Assembly: GCF_002902945.1 (NCBI RefSeq) | Contig: NZ_CP026102.1 | Location: 1,860,001-1,924,000, forward strand | Origin: Paraburkholderia caribensis | GTDB taxonomy: Bacteria > Pseudomonadota > Gammaproteobacteria > Burkholderiales > Burkholderiaceae | Reading direction: 5' to 3' | DNA length: 64,000 nt | In this document: positions 52,304 to 59,702 of the stretch, piece after piece | How the letters are laid out: each line of letters begins with the position of its first letter | Numbering within the stretch: the first letter of the stretch is position 1 | The notes under the pieces: generated by a model | The model's input: only the letters and a program-made list of their open reading frames with translations | The model's database searches: none | Told to the model about the DNA's origin: nothing | Translations under genes and position numbers: made by a program

Positions 52304-53535
52304 ACACGCCATTTTCCGCGCCAACCCGACGCGCGCTTCGCACTCTCAGCCTCGCGTACTTCGTTCAGGCGACGGGCGCGCTGTCCGTCGTAGGCAGTCT
52401 CGATGCGATTTCGCGTCAATGGGGGCTCGCCGACTCACAAAGTGCCTACCTGATTTCCGTATTCGGCGTGACGTTCGCTTTTGCTGCGCCATTGCTGCAA
52501 GTCGGCTTCGGACACTTACGGCGCCGCCGCCAGGTATTGCTTGGATTGGGGCTCTTCAGCGCGGCGGCGCTCCTGTTTGCCGCGGCGCCGAACTATCCTG
52601 TGCTGCTGGTTTCACGCGTGCTGATGGGGCTTGGCGCGGGTTTCATCGGCCCCGTACTCGGCGCACTCGGATCGAGCCTCGCCGATCGTGAGCATCAGGG
52701 CAGCGCAATCGCCGTCGTGCTGCTCGGACTGAGCATCGCGGGCCTTGTCGGCATGCCGCTTTCGGCGTGGATAGCGCATGCGTGTGGGGCGCGAGTTCTG
52801 TTTCTGGCCGTGGCAGTGACAGGCGCCGCGACGGCGGCGCTCATCGCATGGGCGGTGCCCGACTCCAGCGAAGGCGAACATGTCAAGCTCTCGACGGTCA
52901 CCGCGCTTTTGACGCGCACCGACACGCTCAGCGCGTTCCTCGTCGTGTTCTTTATTGCGGCGGGCGTTTACTCGACCTATTCGTTCATCGCGCCCATTAT
53001 CCGCGACGTCTTTCATGCGGGGCCTGGAACGGTGTCGACATCGCTTGTCGTGCTGGGCGTTGCGGGCGTCGCGGGTAATCTGTTCGTAACGCGCGCGGCA
53101 CGACGCTATAGTGCGGAAACCATGTTGCTCGCCGGCCTCGCGCTGCTTTCGGCGGACCTCGTCTTTCTATGGCTCGCATCGCCGAGCGTGGGGTGGCTGT
53201 TTGTCGCGCTGACCGCGTGGGCGTTCGCGACCGACCTGCTGTGGCCTTCGCAGCAACGACGCATCGTCGAACTCGTGCCGCAATTGCGCGGCGTAGCGCT
53301 GGCGCTGACCGCGTCGTTTGTGTTCTGTGGGATTGGTCTTGGTTCAGCCGTCGCGGGCTGGATCTATCCGGCACTCGGATTTGCCGGTGTGATTGGCAGT
53401 TCGCTGCTCTTTCTCGCGCTGGCAACTGCCAGCCTCAAAATCTCACGAGCGTCGGGCGCACAGGAGCGCCCGTTCGACAATATCGTCGTCGATCGACGTC
53501 GTGCCCGGCATGGTAGAAAAGGGGCACGACTCTGA
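52300..53535 (+). CDS. MFS transporter with foreign C-terminal tail
   Basis: A 411-residue major facilitator protein. Helices 1-12 are visible; the A-type motif is G-H-L-R-R-R-R-Q-V after helix 2, and G-x-x-x-G-P-V-L-G-A-L-G in helix 5 is the antiporter motif of drug exporters (DHA1-like). It is probably an inner-membrane efflux pump. The last 18 or so residues (D-R-R-R-A-R-H-G-R-K-G-A-R-L) are translated out of frame from the beginning of the glxA remnant, so the original stop was lost. The ATG at 52300 has a weak ribosome binding site and overlaps the small frame before it. Confidence 0.87.
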   Translation: MNTPFSAPTRRALRTLSLAYFVQATGALSVVGSLDAISRQWGLADSQSAYLISVFGVTFAFAAPLLQVGFGHLRRRRQVLLGLGLFSAAALLFAAAPNYPVLLVSRVLMGLGAGFIGPVLGALGSSLADREHQGSAIAVVLLGLSIAGLVGMPLSAWIAHACGARVLFLAVAVTGAATAALIAWAVPDSSEGEHVKLSTVTALLTRTDTLSAFLVVFFIAAGVYSTYSFIAPIIRDVFHAGPGTVSTSLVVLGVAGVAGNLFVTRAARRYSAETMLLAGLALLSADLVFLWLASPSVGWLFVALTAWAFATDLLWPSQQRRIVELVPQLRGVALALTASFVFCGIGLGSAVAGWIYPALGFAGVIGSSLLFLALATASLKISRASGAQERPFDNIVVDRRRARHGRKGARL

Positions 53536-53802
53536 TTTCGCGACGTCGGTGCCGCGCGCTGGTCATGCATCACAGGCGATCCGGTGGACAGTCGCAGCAT
53601 GGAGATGCTGGCACTCGCTCCAAAGTCGAACAGAATTCAAACGGCGCCGGAATACCTCCGTGTAAATCTGTCTAAGCCACTGCACGTAGACGATCTGGCA
53701 AAGGCTGTGCACCTAAGTATCCGACAATTCGGACGCATTTTTCTTTCCGAGACGGGCGAATTTCCGGCCAAAGCACTCGAGCGACTCCGTCTCGAAGCGG
53801 CC
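53481..53802 (+). pseudogene. glxA-like remnant, left part (before the insertion element)
   Basis: The DNA reads S-I-D-V-V-P-G-M-V-E-K-G-H-D-S-D-F-A-T-S-V-P-R, matching A-M-D-L-A-L-G-L-V-E-K-D-L-G-A-D-F-A-V-S-V-A-R of the intact gene at 49115. After small indels it continues in frame from 53584 as EMLALAPKSNRIQTAPEYL, then LSKPLHVDDLAKAVHLSIRQ up to E-A-A at 53802. The DJ-1-type domain is missing. The IS element begins directly after GGCC. Confidence 0.8.
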
Positions 53803-55428
53803 GAGGTTGTGTCGAAACGACTTTTTTCGCGTTAAGGCGAGTTTGCCTGCCGTGCTGGAGCGCGTTTTGTAGACCCGGCGATCTTCTCGAAATCGCCGGT
53901 CGCAAGAAGGCCCTCAAGCCTCAGCTTCCAGCCATCCTCATCGCCTTCATCGTCCTCGCAACCCCAAGTATATTCATGACTCGCTTAAGGTTGTAGGCCA
54001 GTACCTGGAGACTCATTTCCGTACTCACTCGCCCGAGCGTCCGCGTCAGGAAGTGTGTGGAACCCATCCAGTGCTTGAGCGTGCCGAAGACATGCTCGAC
54101 AGTACTTCTGCGGATGGTCATTGCCTCAGGGTTCCGGTCCAACCGACGCTGCATAGCTTCCAGTACATGTTCGTGCTCCCATCGTCGGATGCGGCGATAG
54201 TCGCTGGGCGAACAGCGTGCCTTGAGAGGGCAGCGCGGGCATGCGCTGGGCCAGTACACCCGCAGATTCATTTCATTTTCGACAGTGTTAAATCGATGAA
54301 TGGCGCGTTCGCCGGCTGGGCATCGATACACGTCGTCTTTTGCAACGTAGACGAAGTCGCGCTTTGTAAAGAGGCCCTTCTTCCTCGACGCCGAGGTCAG
54401 TGGTTTGGGGACATACGCTGTGATGCCGGCCAGATCGCACGAGCGGATCTCAGGACCGCTGTAGTAGCCCCGATCAGCCAGCACCTTCAGTCCCGGTTTG
54501 CCCATCGCCTCCTTCGCTGACGAGGCCATCTTGCTGAGTTGAGCACGATCGTTTCCGACGTTGGTCACCTCATGCTCGACAATCAGATGATGCTTCGTGT
54601 CCACGACAGTCTGAACGTTGTAGCCGACCGTTCCGGTTCTCCTGCCATCACTGGTCATGGAACGGGAATCGGGATCCGTGAGTGACACCTGCTTGTCGGG
54701 CTGGTTCTTCAACTGCGCTCTGATCTGCTCGAGTTCACGCATCTGCTGGCGCAAACGGGCGATCTTCTCGTAAAGCCGCACAGTCTTCACATCGAAACCA
54801 ATTGGACTGGTTCGGTCTGCGGTTTCAATCGCGTCGAGGTATCGCTGAACGCTTTCCTCAATCTGCTGCTGACGCTTGTCGATCTTGCCCGCCGTGTAAT
54901 TCCTGTCCCGGCTGTTCACAGCCTTGAACTTGCTGCCGTCGATGGCCACTGTATCGGCAGATAGCAGTTTCAGACCGCGGCATAGTTCGACGAAACGCCG
55001 GCATACGTTCCGTATCGCCGCGCCGTTGTCGCGGCGAAAGTCTGCGATCGTCTTGAAGTCTGGTGTCAGACGTCCTGTCAGCCACATCATTTCGATATTG
55101 CGCTGGCATTCGCGCTCAAGACGCCGGCTGGAAGGTACACGGTTCAGGTAGCCATAAATGTAGACCTTGAGCATCACGCCCGGGTGGTAGGACGGACGCC
55201 CTGTGACTGCCGGCGTAGCGCCGTTGAAGCCAAGTTCCGCAAGGTCCAGTTCGTCGACGAAGACATCTATGATTCTGACCGGATTGTCCTGTCCTACGTA
55301 GTCGTCGACGCATTCGGGAAGTAGTGCGACCTGTTTGCGGTCATCGCCTTCAACGAATCGCTTCATGAGTCACCCGGTCTCAATGAGTTGATTCAGTTTA
55401 GGCGATGAGTGCGTTTTCACACAGGCTC
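53803..55428 (-). mobile_element. IS1182-family insertion sequence, 1626 bp
   Basis: The element is defined by the interruption of the glxA-like remnant. The left end starts GAGGTTGTGTCGAAACG and the reverse complement of the right end starts GAGCCTGTGTGAAAACG, an imperfect inverted repeat (13 of 17 bases). GGCC is present on both sides (53799-53802 and 55429-55432), a 4-bp palindromic target duplication. One intact transposase gene fills the element on the minus strand. With the element and one GGCC removed, the reading frame is exactly restored. Confidence 0.85.
53921..55366 (-). CDS. IS1182-family transposase
   Basis: A 481-residue DDE transposase, apparently complete. It opens with a domain typical of the family (LLPECVDDYVGQDNPVRIIDVFVDEL, then TGRPSYHPGVMLKVYIYGYLNRVPSSRRLE). 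Candidate catalytic residues are Asp in VAIDGSKFK, Asp in VLADRGYYS and Glu in STVEHVFGTLKHWMG. A cysteine-rich stretch (C-P-R-C-P-L-K-A-R-C) precedes the last catalytic block. The ATG at 55366 follows GGGTGACTC. No frameshift or stop is seen, so the element may still be active. Confidence 0.93.
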   Translation of the reverse strand: MKRFVEGDDRKQVALLPECVDDYVGQDNPVRIIDVFVDELDLAELGFNGATPAVTGRPSYHPGVMLKVYIYGYLNRVPSSRRLERECQRNIEMMWLTGRLTPDFKTIADFRRDNGAAIRNVCRRFVELCRGLKLLSADTVAIDGSKFKAVNSRDRNYTAGKIDKRQQQIEESVQRYLDAIETADRTSPIGFDVKTVRLYEKIARLRQQMRELEQIRAQLKNQPDKQVSLTDPDSRSMTSDGRRTGTVGYNVQTVVDTKHHLIVEHEVTNVGNDRAQLSKMASSAKEAMGKPGLKVLADRGYYSGPEIRSCDLAGITAYVPKPLTSASRKKGLFTKRDFVYVAKDDVYRCPAGERAIHRFNTVENEMNLRVYWPSACPRCPLKARCSPSDYRRIRRWEHEHVLEAMQRRLDRNPEAMTIRRSTVEHVFGTLKHWMGSTHFLTRTLGRVSTEMSLQVLAYNLKRVMNILGVARTMKAMRMAGS

Positions 55429-55432
55429 GGCC

Positions 55433-55606
55433 AGAGACATGATCGAACGTCGCCGTTATTCGCTTGAAACTATCGCGAGCGAAGTCGGAATTCGTGACGG
55501 ACGCGATATCCGGGAAGTTTTTGTTCGGGCGTTTGGAACGGCCCCGCAATCGTTGAGAAGGGAGGCGCGCAGTCTTCCGGCTGATGAGAATCTGGTCAAC
55601 GGTTAG
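55433..55606 (+). pseudogene. glxA-like remnant, right part (after the insertion element)
   Basis: Continues the left part: R-D-M-I-E-R-R-R-Y-S-L-E-T-I-A-S-E-V-G-I-R-D-G-R, then A-P-Q-S-L-R-R-E-A-R, a stop at 55606. It is the second AraC helix-turn-helix and the C-terminus, and matches the end of the intact gene at 49115. Together the two parts would encode 130 residues from the ATG at 53584. Confidence 0.82.
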
Positions 55607-55913
55607 CAGGCGCGGCTCTCCGTTGCTGATCGACTCGGACCTTTTCACCCCAATTCACAATGACTGCTCCCGTGCGTCAAGCGGACACAGGAGTGGCACA
55701 TTGCTTTGCTGCCCCAATGACCGGAAGTGGCCGCATACGGTCCGACGGTGAGCCGACCACAGATGCTGCCGTCGCCCCGACTACATCAGACAGAAGTCGA
55801 CCCGCAGCGGTCCTCAAACACCTCTTGGAGACAACGTCTGGTCCCGAAGCAATTCGGTCATTGGCCTGCGCAGCCTTTACTGCGGCAAGGCAGGCGGTAG
55901 ATACAATTTGTCG
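55607..55913. other. Region without recognised gene
   Basis: Between the remnant and the lipoprotein pair. The plus-strand frame 55660-55986 has no ribosome binding site and overlaps the 3' end of the lipoprotein gene. Confidence 0.5.
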
Positions 55914-56297
55914 CTATGGAGCATTCGCGATAAGGTTTGTCTCGGACAGTATGTTATTCGTGTCGAATGTCAGGTCCAGCTCATAGTGTTTCCCAATTTC
56001 GACGGCACCAGCGCCATTTGGTGCCGGAACCGGGGCCGCATAGAGTAGTAGCGCCTTAACCTTGTCCCACTTATAGACCAGTACATTCAGCTTCGGAAAT
56101 GACTGCTCCGGTTCTCCGAGGACCAACAAAACGTCTTCCATGGTTGTAACCCCAACAACAAGCTTTGCTTGGGTTTGCTCCGAAATATTTTTACGCGAAC
56201 CGACGTAATAGTAGTCCACAGGAAAAATGATACAGCCCGCGCACAGCGGAACAGTTATCAGGGAAATCAATATGAGACGACCGGCAAACGAGGACAT
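55914..56297 (-). CDS. BamE/SmpA-like lipoprotein
   Basis: A 127-residue lipoprotein. The signal G-R-L-I-L-I-S-L-I-T-V-P-L-C-A-G-C ends in the lipobox C-A-G-C. The mature part has L-V-V-G-V-T-T-M-E-D-V-L-L-V-L-G-E-P-E-Q-S-F and a second strand pair, the V-G-x-T-x-x-x-V-x-x-x-L-G-x-P pattern of the BamE/OmlA fold. It is related to its neighbour at 56326 and probably forms an operon with it. Function unknown. The ribosome binding site of the ATG at 56297 is weak. Confidence 0.72.
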   Translation of the reverse strand: MSSFAGRLILISLITVPLCAGCIIFPVDYYYVGSRKNISEQTQAKLVVGVTTMEDVLLVLGEPEQSFPKLNVLVYKWDKVKALLLYAAPVPAPNGAGAVEIGKHYELDLTFDTNNILSETNLIANAP

Positions 56298-56325
56298 ATC
56301 TTGACCAAAGTTATCACTTTCACAA

Positions 56326-56673
56326 TTACCTAACGCGTACAAGAGAGTGTTTCACCAAGATATCCTTCTCGTCGAATACAAGAACCAGGCTGTATAGCGT
56401 GACACCTGGTTCGGCGCTCCAGTTGTATTCGGTGCCTGCTGCATGCGGATGCAATAAAAGATAGCCGCCATCTTTCGGGCTTCCGATCCGATAGGTCAGG
56501 ATTCTGTCACGATCAAACGTGCCTGATGGTTCACCAAGCTTGAACAGAGCGGTCTCCCGCGTCGTCGCGCCGTCTCCCAGGAAGTCAAGCAGGGTCTTGT
56601 CGCCCGGCACTGTAGTACACGCCAATATCGCAAATGAGAGCGCGGCTACGAGACTTGATATGAGATGGCGCAT
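56326..56673 (-). CDS. BamE-like lipoprotein
   Basis: A 115-residue lipoprotein. The signal ends L-S-F-A-I-L-A-C (lipobox) at about residue 19. The mature part has F-L-G-D-G-A-T-T-R-E-T-A-L-F-K-L-G-E-P-S-G-T-F, again the T-x-x-x-x-x-x-x-L-G-x-P pattern of BamE-like folds, and a long beta part with V-L-V-F-D-E-K-D-I-L-V. GGGAGGAAGA precedes the ATG at 56673. A one-mismatch FNR-like box lies 153 bases upstream. Confidence 0.75.
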   Translation of the reverse strand: MRHLISSLVAALSFAILACTTVPGDKTLLDFLGDGATTRETALFKLGEPSGTFDRDRILTYRIGSPKDGGYLLLHPHAAGTEYNWSAEPGVTLYSLVLVFDEKDILVKHSLVRVR

Positions 56674-56825
56674 TCTTCCTCCCGTAAGCATGTGCAATAG
56701 CCAGCAATAGCCAACGGTACCAACAGGCGCAAATCAATCGCTCGGCTTCACCGTTTGGGGACGCACAGCCTATCCGATGCATCAGTGACTCAGATGAAGA
56801 CTATGAGTGGCCGCTTCGGGTACGT

Positions 56826-56839
56826 CTGACATTGATCAA
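56826..56839 (-). promoter_or_regulatory. FNR-like box, one mismatch, CTGACATTGATCAA
   Basis: On the minus strand the first 12 bases read TTGATCAATGTC. CATAGT (4 of 6 of TATAAT) begins 20 nt after the box, so it could drive the lipoprotein pair 56673-55914. Confidence 0.5.
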
Positions 56840-57039
56840 GTTATCTTCTGTTTCCTAAGCCAGTCGAGATCACAGATTCCGAAACCGAATGGAATGCGTA
56901 CTGCATTGCAGATGGAACGGTGCAGGCCTTATTGCATGACCTCGACCAACGCGCGCCTGACCAATCGTCCCGTCGAACTCGCTGGGGGAAATATTCAATC
57001 GACACCGATCGGACTGCTTTGCAAGCGTCCTGTTACATC

Positions 57040-57053
57040 TTGATAGGGATCAA
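57040..57053 (+). promoter_or_regulatory. FNR box, full consensus, TTGATAGGGATCAA
   Basis: The only box in the window with the canonical TTGAT-N4-ATCAA sequence. TAGACT (4 of 6) lies exactly 21 nt downstream, predicting a start of transcription near 57087 and a leader of about 56 nt for the lipoprotein at 57143. Confidence 0.68.
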
Positions 57054-57142
57054 GAGCGGAGGCTCGATCCCATCTAGACTGAAGATACTTGTTGCAGACC
57101 GGGGAATGCGGCAAGGAAGTGAAAAACAACCTGGAGAGCAAC

Positions 57143-57865
57143 ATGAAGGCAAAGAGCACCATCGTATACGCAGTAGCTGCTGTATTCCTGAGCGCATGTG
57201 GGGGCGGCGGCGGCTCATCACCAACTGTCGTGAACGCTGATCCGCAAGGCTTTTGGCAAGGTAATTCGAGCGACGGTCACGCCGTCGCGACATTGGTGTT
57301 AGAGACGGGACAATATTTCGCCGTGTACTCGGCGAATAACGTAGTGGATGGCATGATCGAAGGAACGCTCACGGTCACCGGAAACAGCATCTCGGACAAG
57401 TCGGCCGTCGATTTTGTAGTTGGGACCGGGGTTTTCCCCGGATCACTCACAGGGACCGTGGCGACGAAGCAATCCCTGTCTGCCACCGTAAGTGAATCAG
57501 GTAGGTCCATCAACTTCAGCGGGACTTACAACGCAACCTACGACGCGACGCCCACAATTTCAGAGGCAGTAGGCACCTGGACTGGAACTGCCGCTGGTAA
57601 CCCCGAGACGACAACCCTCACCATTGCTGCCGACGGCACTTTCAATGGTGCTACGGGGACGTGTGCCTTTAGTGGGTCCGCGAAACCGCGAGCAAGCGGA
57701 AAGAATGTGTTCGACGCCAACGTGACCTTCAACTCCGCGTCTTGCCCGGAGGGGGCGGGTACATCAATTGGATTTGAAGTCGTCATTTCAGGAACGCAGA
57801 TGATCGCTGCGGGGGTCAATTCGGCGAGGAATGAGGGATTCATATTCCTCGGAACCAGGAGCTAA
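57143..57865 (+). CDS. Lipoprotein, paralogue of the one at 10573-11292
   Basis: A 240-residue lipoprotein. The signal A-V-A-A-V-F-L-S-A-C is followed by GGGGGSS and then NADPQGFWQGN, matching the copy at 10573. Other shared motifs are I-S-E-A-V-G-T-W-T-G, C-A-F-S-G-S and an end with G-V-N-S-A-R-N-E-G-F-I-F-L-G. Function unknown. GGAGAG precedes the ATG at 57143. Both members of the pair have FNR-like promoters, so the family seems tied to low oxygen. Confidence 0.84.
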   Translation: MKAKSTIVYAVAAVFLSACGGGGGSSPTVVNADPQGFWQGNSSDGHAVATLVLETGQYFAVYSANNVVDGMIEGTLTVTGNSISDKSAVDFVVGTGVFPGSLTGTVATKQSLSATVSESGRSINFSGTYNATYDATPTISEAVGTWTGTAAGNPETTTLTIAADGTFNGATGTCAFSGSAKPRASGKNVFDANVTFNSASCPEGAGTSIGFEVVISGTQMIAAGVNSARNEGFIFLGTRS

Positions 57866-58080
57866 CACAGCGGTTTCCCAACTAGGTCGCCGCAGGAAAT
57901 CAACTGGCAGTTGTTGTTGCTATCAGAGCCACCCAGTGTAGATATGGCTCCTGGGACACCCCCCGGCGACTCCCGTCACGACGCCAGCATCGAAGGCGAG
58001 AATGGCGATAAGCGTCGGTTTGGACAACAAACTGCCTCTGCGCCTCCGCAACCGGCGATGATCATATTCTGAGGACAAAG

Positions 58081-58575
58081 TTGAATTCAAAGATTCTGCG
58101 GGCGTCGGGTATCACCGCCGTCGCCCTCCTTGTTGGGTGTGCTGCAACAACACAACCCACTATCGAGGCAGCACACGCCGGCGGTGAGAACTTGAGGACG
58201 CGCTTGAACGATGGGGTGGCTGAACCCACGGTGGACTCAAACGGACATCAAGTGCCCGCATCTGTGCGCGCTGGTGTGATCGATGCTTTTGAGCGTCAGG
58301 CGGACAAGGATGGATTGAAGATCGTCTCGACCGGCGTTCAGGTCAGGATTACGATTGAGGAATACAGCGCTCGATCCAGTGCCGCGAGGTTCTGGTTTGG
58401 GGCGCTGGCTGGCAGTGACCATATCAAAGCGATGGTCGATGTTGGCGACGCTAGCTTCGGGGTGGAAGACACGGCTCGTACGACGATCAACGGAATCGAT
58501 GTTGTTGCCGAGGACGTCGGAATAGAAGCCGCGAATGGTGTAGCAATGCTTGCTGGGTTGTCGATCGCACATTGA
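58081..58575 (+). CDS. Lipoprotein
   Basis: A 164-residue lipoprotein starting with TTG at 58081 (AGGA six bases upstream). The signal A-S-G-I-T-A-V-A-L-L-V-G-C ends in a lipobox. The mature part is alpha-beta with R-A-G-V-I-D-A-F-E-R-Q-A-D-K-D-G-L and V-Q-V-R-I-T-I-E-E-Y-S-A-R, resembling DUF4410-type lipoproteins, but not with certainty. There is no clear promoter box. It lies 215 bases after the preceding lipoprotein. Confidence 0.68.
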   Translation: MNSKILRASGITAVALLVGCAATTQPTIEAAHAGGENLRTRLNDGVAEPTVDSNGHQVPASVRAGVIDAFERQADKDGLKIVSTGVQVRITIEEYSARSSAARFWFGALAGSDHIKAMVDVGDASFGVEDTARTTINGIDVVAEDVGIEAANGVAMLAGLSIAH

Positions 58576-58921
58576 GGGTGTCGAAGGGAACACAAGCGAA
58601 AGTGGCCGATGGCCCGACGATAGGGATGGCGAGTGGACGTCCGCTGCCTGCTCAGGATCGGCCATTTGAGCGTCTGCAGGCGCGCGCTAGCGAGTGGCAG
58701 GAGTTGGCCGCGTTGAGGCAGTGCCGCCAGCAATTCGCTCGCCGGAAACCGGCCATTGAGCGAGGGTAAACGAGACCTTGGCTGATCAAAACTGGAGTCG
58801 ACCTCGACCGGCGGCTCTTGGCCGCGAATACTCATCCGACTGCAGCGAAAGCTGACTCATAGGTCGTCCCGACCTGCCGATGATGAATACGTCTACATCC
58901 GAAATCATATGAGGTGATGCG
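58576..58921. other. Region without recognised gene
   Basis: The lipoprotein and the dehydrogenase genes converge. A short plus frame (58572-58769) has no ribosome binding site. I see no terminator. Confidence 0.5.
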
Positions 58922-59692
58922 TCATCCTCGCCCGACAAATGGCATTTTCGTTGCCATCACGGTGTGAAAAAGCACATTCGCGTCGAGCGGCAAGTTCGCC
59001 ATATACGCCACCGAACGACCCACTATTTCCGCGTCGATCAGCGGTTCCGCTGACAGTTCCCCATTGGCTTGCGGAACCCCGTGCGCCATAGGCCCTGCAA
59101 GGTCGCTGTGCGCGTTGCCCACGTCGATCTGGCCCACGGCGATGTCGTACGCACGGCCATCGAGCGCGGCGCAGCGCGTCAGGCCCGTCACGGCGTGCTT
59201 CGTGGCCGTGTAGGCGATCGAATTCGGTCGCGGCACCCAGGCTGACAGTGACCCGTTATTAATGACTCGGCCGCCACGCGGGGTTTGCGTCGACATGATC
59301 CTGAACGCCCTCTGCAAGCAGAAAAACATGCCGTTGAGGTTGACGTCGACGGTGCCGCGCCATTGTTCGGGCGTCCACGTTTCAAACGAACCGGGCGGAT
59401 TGCCAATGCCCGCATTGTTGAACAGCAGATCGATCCGCCCGAAATGCGCAACGACGGCGTCAAACGATGAGGTAACGGCAAGCGGATCGGATACATCGCA
59501 AGACACCGCGAATGCGCGCTCTTCGAACGCGGCGTCATTGGCGATCTCCCGCAACGGCTCGATACGTCTGCCGAGCAGCGCAACCGCCCATCCGTTCCTC
59601 AGCAGTTCGAGCGCCGCCGCCTTGCCGATGCCCGACCCCGCGCCTGTCACGATAGCCACGCGCGGCAACTGAATCCCGTTTGCCTGAGTCAT
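58922..59692 (-). CDS. Short-chain dehydrogenase/reductase
   Basis: A 256-residue SDR. The cofactor motif is AIVTGAGSGIGKAAALELLRNG with L-G-R-R after strand 2, the structural motif LLFNNAGIG, and the catalytic N-G-S and Y-T-A-T-K. It is the last gene of a catabolic operon: its start follows the stop of the dehydratase gene by ten bases. Within the pathway it could oxidise or reduce a sugar-acid intermediate. GGGG-type ribosome binding site in front of the ATG at 59692. Confidence 0.9.
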   Translation of the reverse strand: MTQANGIQLPRVAIVTGAGSGIGKAAALELLRNGWAVALLGRRIEPLREIANDAAFEERAFAVSCDVSDPLAVTSSFDAVVAHFGRIDLLFNNAGIGNPPGSFETWTPEQWRGTVDVNLNGMFFCLQRAFRIMSTQTPRGGRVINNGSLSAWVPRPNSIAYTATKHAVTGLTRCAALDGRAYDIAVGQIDVGNAHSDLAGPMAHGVPQANGELSAEPLIDAEIVGRSVAYMANLPLDANVLFHTVMATKMPFVGRG

Positions 59693-59702
59693 GGTCGCCC
59701 CG

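Larger units (their letters stand above)
56674..57142. other. Divergent regulatory region between two lipoprotein units
   Basis: It carries one FNR-like box facing each side (56826 and 57040). The plus-strand frames here have no ribosome binding site and are not called. Confidence 0.55.
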
